A stretch of DNA of 64,000 nt from Xiphydria camelus. Taxonomy: Eukaryota > Arthropoda > Insecta > Hymenoptera > Xiphydriidae. A program made the translations under genes and the position numbers. The stretch spans positions 30,172,827-30,236,826 of the forward strand of contig OY783196.1 in NCBI GenBank assembly GCA_963678675.1. The letters run 5' to 3'. Positions 59,801-64,000 of this stretch are shown here, one piece after another. Below the pieces are notes generated by a model. It did no database searches and was not told the origin of the DNA. It saw only the letters and a program-made list of their open reading frames with translations. Each line of letters opens with the position of its first letter. Within the stretch, counting starts at the first letter, position 1.

Positions 59801-61537
59801 TACGACACGATCGCGACGGGGAGCGGTTGTTTTGCGAACGTTGCTCGCGTCCGAACGTCGTGCCGATCGGATGACGCGATCGGCCGAGTGGAGAATCGAT
59901 CACGGCGACTTCGAACGACTCCATTGTCCCGCGCTGCGCGCGTTTCTGCCGCAGGGTCGCCGACACCGCCGAAGCGCGGACGACGGGGTCGTGCGGATTC
60001 TCTCTCGGCGTCACGTGCGAATCGTAGAAGCGCGCCGCGAAGCAGTCCAAACGACCGAGGCGTTTATCCGACGACGTACACGTCACGCGCCGCACGCACC
60101 TAACCTTGTATACGAGTACCGGGCTCTTATCGTCGGATAACTGTAAATCGTACGTCCGTGTGGCGCAGAGTCGTGGTTACGACCCGACGAGAGCACTCGT
60201 CAATTCTTCGCGCGCGAGTCCGAGAGCGTCTCACGCTTCCGTCTTCTAACGGTACACGCGCTCGACTCGACGCGCGATGGAACGGATAGGAAAGAGCAGA
60301 GCGCCGAGGTATGTACGTATACGCATTGAGTTGCACCGCGAGAAAGTCGACGAGGACGCGTAAATGATCGCGCCGTTGCGAGCTTGGCACGATCGCGAGT
60401 CAAAATCGTCCGGGAAAATGTTTATTCGGAAGAGAGGGTCTCGAGAGTAACGCAGAGTCGCAGCGACGAGGATTCGATGGATGCTTTCTGCTTGGGGCTT
60501 CCGGTCGTCGCCGGGGACCCGTGCGATCTCCGGGAAGCGGGGCCAGGCACGCGGACGCCGTCGCGATCGCTCGTCCAGATTCTGCAATCGCGCCGCCGCC
60601 CGCGTCGACAGGAGTCGGACGAAAATGTCATCGGAGCGGCGCCAAACTCGATTCCCCGTTTGCGTCAGAGGTAACCTCTCCATCGGAAGATACTCGGCGC
60701 GTCCCGCGTCTCCTTCCCCCGCTCTCCTCTCACATTTCGATCGCCTTGCTTTCTCGCCAGAAATCGCCGCAAACACGCGGCCGATTCGGCCCGATCGTTA
60801 TCGCACGGCCGGGCAACGCGCGAGTCGGTTTTCCTCTTTTCCGCAGAGATTTTGTTTCGTCCGCGCTTTGACCGCAATTATTCGTCGAGTTCCTCCGCGT
60901 GCGTCTTCTTTTTCATTATTATTCCCGTAGATCCGCTTCCGCCCGACGTCACGCGCCTACCGGCCCGGCGGAGCACTCGGACGCGTCGGCGGCGAATCTC
61001 CTCGGGAGAAAAATGCGCGGCTATAATCTTTATAGACGAAGCCGCTCGTAAATTCCGCCGATCGATAAGCGAGCGGCGCCGGTACGCGGATTTTGACCGT
61101 TTAAAAATAGACGCGATCGGTGGAATCCTAATAAAAAAAATACTCGTAGGCCCGCGGGACACGAGGACGCGCCTCGTTGCCCGACTGTGGTCTCGCCCGT
61201 ATATAATTTCTACTCGTGTAGGTACACGTGTACGCATGCTTGATATCGATTTCGACACTTCTCGAAATAAAGGATTTTTGAGCTCGACGCGCGTGTGTCT
61301 GTCGGGCGGCCCGTCGCGTCGCCCGCATTTGTTTATCGACGCGCGATATTCGAGGAACCGAATAACGCGATTTTTCCTGAATACGGATGAATTTCGCGCA
61401 GGCGCGGGAAGAAATATTCTAGCTGCTCTTGTGACCGTGCAGTATCCTTCGGAGTGCGTCGCGGGTACTCCGGATTATCCTCCTCGTCGACGATTTTACG
61501 AGGAATAAATTTGGACGGAATCGTGTAGACGCGTACA
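56857..61537. other. Region with no recognised gene (upstream of Reg-5)
   Basis: Position 56857 onward must include the Reg-5 5' UTR and promoter. The rest is CpG-rich DNA with many overlapping Arg/Ser-rich chance frames. I recognise no domain, RNA gene or repeat family in it. Confidence 0.5.
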
Positions 61538-62076
61538 CCGAGAGAAAAATAGTATAGGTATATATTTAATTAAATCCGCGTTTACGGACGGGGAAATGCA
61601 GAATTAGTCGCTCCGACTGATAAATTTGGTTGTAACGATTAACGGCTATTTGAAGGAAGGCTATATATAATCCATTCTAGTAAATTAATCATAAATTAAA
61701 ATTAATATATATTAATAAATAAATTAAATAATAATACATTCAATTTTTTATAAATATCATTACTTAATTAATAATTAATTTTATTTATAATTTAAAAATT
61801 TTAATTTTCTCATAAATAAAAATTAACAGTTTGAATGCGGCGAAGCACTGTCGCGCTTCTTCTGTGTTGTGCCAAAATTCTTCAGCACTCAAACGGTTAA
61901 TATTAATAAATTAATTAAGTAATAATAATAAAAAATTTTTAAACAAATATTTAATTAATTTCAACATTTAATTAATTTTATTTAATTTCAATTATCAGTC
62001 CAAGTAACTAGATCTGCGTTCCCCAACCGGAACCGCCGATTTAGTCAAATGTACTGCATTTTTCTCTCGGTTTATA
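61538..62076. mobile_element. CACNGAG-type MITE with AT-rich interior
   Basis: The ends are ACACCGAGAGAAAAAT and ATTTTTCTCTCGGT. Inner landmarks (GGACGGGGAAATGCAGAATT, AACTAGATCTGCGTTCCCC, CCGCCGATTTAGTC) match the elements at 32371 and 37090. The central 61700-61980 is nearly pure AT with TTAATTAA-type words. Confidence 0.8.
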
Positions 62077-62934
62077 TTCCGGGAGAATTGATTCGCGTGC
62101 CTACAGAACCTTACAAAATAGCGACAGGTTCAGGGTACGACGCGAGATCCTTCGACGGAGGCGGTCGCACAGGCGCTAGAAATATCTCCTTATTTATGAA
62201 CTTTCGGCCAGTTCGTTTCACATGGGAGCTGTTTGGCTACCCGACGCGACCCACACGTCCGTCTCTGACGCACGGACTCCTTATCGGGGATGCGCACCAG
62301 AACCATTTCTATTTCCGATCGACCATCGTTCGGTCATCCGGAGGATGACCCCTCGATCGAGATTCCTCGACGCCCGATCCGGTCGAGCGATCGAAAATCG
62401 CCTCATACGGCGTACCAAGAGAGAGAGAGAGAGTAGGACGTAATTACATTTCCAACGCGGAAAGGCAATAGCGTCTTCCCGGCGGAACGTCACCCGTTTT
62501 TCGCCCCGAGGACGCTTCGCCTCGCATGGAGAAACCCGGCAACGCGACCTCGTTTCGACGCACGAAAGGTGAAACTCGCGTGCGCCGATCAAAAATATCG
62601 CGGAGAAAAAGGAACGTCGTTTCAGCGCTACCGTGTCGCGCGGCGAACGCTTCACGGCGTTTTAATCGTCGATCATCTCTTTGCGTCATCTCGATTAAGC
62701 GGCGATCGGAAGGAGGACCGCGTCGCTTGCGTGCGTTCGGCTGAATTCGGCGATGAGAAATACGCGAAAAACAGGATGTAATCGTTTTCGGAGAAGAAAT
62801 TGGACGATCGGCTCGTTTGAGAGGACCGGATAACAGCGCTGTGCGCGGGAATCTTCGGTCCCCGTGGAATTCGAGGCCTCTCTGTCGGCGCTGACGATGA
62901 TTTCTCCTTCGAATCGTTAGACGCGCGTGTATTT

Positions 62935-63168
62935 GAGTCGCTTGGTTTCAAAATCGGCCAACTCCAAGTAAGCAAATTTGTCAGGACTTCAAAAAATATG
63001 TACCATAGAAATACGAGCATTAATTAATGCGATTCTTGGTACATATACCTATAAGTATATATTGCTTCGGAACAGCTAATCCATATGTGTATACAAACAA
63101 TTCTTGGAAGATTTTGCTGCATTATAATTTTTTAAATGGAGATGGCCGATTTTGAAACCAAACGACTC
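62935..63168. mobile_element. MITE with 27-base terminal repeats
   Basis: The left end GAGTCGCTTGGTTTCAAAAT runs on through CGGCCAACTCC; the right end GGAGATGGCCGATTTTGAAA runs on through CCAAACGACTC. Each is the other's reverse complement with few mismatches. ATTT flanks both ends as a probable target duplication. Confidence 0.85.
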
Positions 63169-64000
63169 ATTTATGTACGCGCGATCTCGAGAAATGAATA
63201 AAAATCTCGCCCGTTCGTTTTTTTCTTCTCTTTTCGACCGCAGAACCGATCATTCGAGGGGGGACCGGGCGAAAAGTTCTCTCAAATACGTATGTGCGTC
63301 CGATCGATCGTTGACTTCCCGCGACGAATCCGAGAAAAAGCAGCTGCCGCACGGGACGAAGTATTCCAAAGTAAGATGACTAATTATCGCCGAACACCGG
63401 CGATTAATCAATTCGCCGCGCGTCCGAGATATTTGGTGCTCGTTACGAAATATGTTTTCCCTCGCACCGAGGCGTTATTGGTTTGATTTATGGGTCCTAA
63501 AGTCGCGGCTGCGCGTTCCGCGGCGTCTACCTTGGACGCGCGCGCGATAATCGCCGCGTCGCTCGCCCCGGGTCGTCCTCGTTTCCCTCTTCCGATCCTC
63601 CGCGTGATGCTTCTCGCCGCGCGCTTCCTCCCCGTTCTCGCGGCGTTTTCGGGCGATTTTATTCCCGCCGCGGCGGCGGCGCGTTACGTAAATGTTTTCA
63701 TAATATGCAAATAGCGGATTGATTTTGGCGAAGGACCGAAATCCAACGCACGTAAGCCGAAGGATGACAAATGACGGGCGCGCGCGGAGACGTTCGACAC
63801 GCGGTGAAAACCGTGCGTCGACGCCGAACGCTTCCGGTTCCGGCGGAAAAAAACGATCGCGACGCGAAGGGTCGACACAAGTCCTTCGTTAAATCGCGCC
63901 ACGCGGATCCTCTCCGCGGACTCGACATCCTTGCCAATTCGGATGCGCCTGATAAACGTCGCTCTTGGTGCCGAAATTCACGGAATGTGGATCCATTGAC
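63169..64000. other. Unassigned end of window
   Basis: No gene or repeat is recognised; the open frames here are short and low in complexity. Confidence 0.4.

Noticed and set aside
57559..60140. Frames of 170-230 codons on both strands upstream of Reg-5
   Set aside because: They have no recognisable motif, are Arg/Ser-rich and overlap other equally long frames; no splice-supported model.

Overview
The window looks like nuclear DNA of an insect, most likely a hymenopteran. This is inferred from three things: extreme CpG abundance, small exons in multi-kilobase introns, and close similarity of the encoded proteins to insect Couch potato and Reg-5. Nothing bacterial, viral or CRISPR-like is present. 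Most long open frames here are chance frames in GC-rich, stop-poor DNA.

Layout. (1) Positions 1-9762 hold a head-to-tail array of one Jockey-type non-LTR retrotransposon family. The oligo(A) tail of each copy joins directly to the same 5' terminus (TCCCGGGCGG) of the next. One copy keeps gag plus endonuclease, one keeps reverse transcriptase, and two are identical-junction mini-copies of about 0.57 kb. One copy carries a nested 1.76-kb terminal-inverted-repeat insertion. (2) An intron-containing tRNA-Leu(CAA) gene lies at 10091-10209. (3) Couch potato (cpo), plus strand, runs from the start codon at 11990 to at least 40689. It has eight recognised coding exons encoding two RRM domains and a candidate terminal exon at 42388. 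Its introns are full of foldback and MITE-like elements. (4) A 3'-UTR-like, GA-rich tract follows to about 46.2 kb. (5) Rhythmically expressed gene 5 (Reg-5), minus strand, has four coding exons from 56856 down to 50654. It is convergent with cpo. (6) Positions 56.9-64 kb hold no gene I recognise, only repeats.

How the genes relate: cpo encodes a nuclear RNA-binding protein linked in flies to nervous system function and diapause. Reg-5 encodes a small secreted protein whose transcript cycles daily in flies. Each is a separate transcription unit and nothing in the sequence shows direct cooperation. The most unusual structures are the retrotransposon array, the two long hairpins inside cpo intron 5, and the triplicated palindromic 311-bp unit in intron 7.
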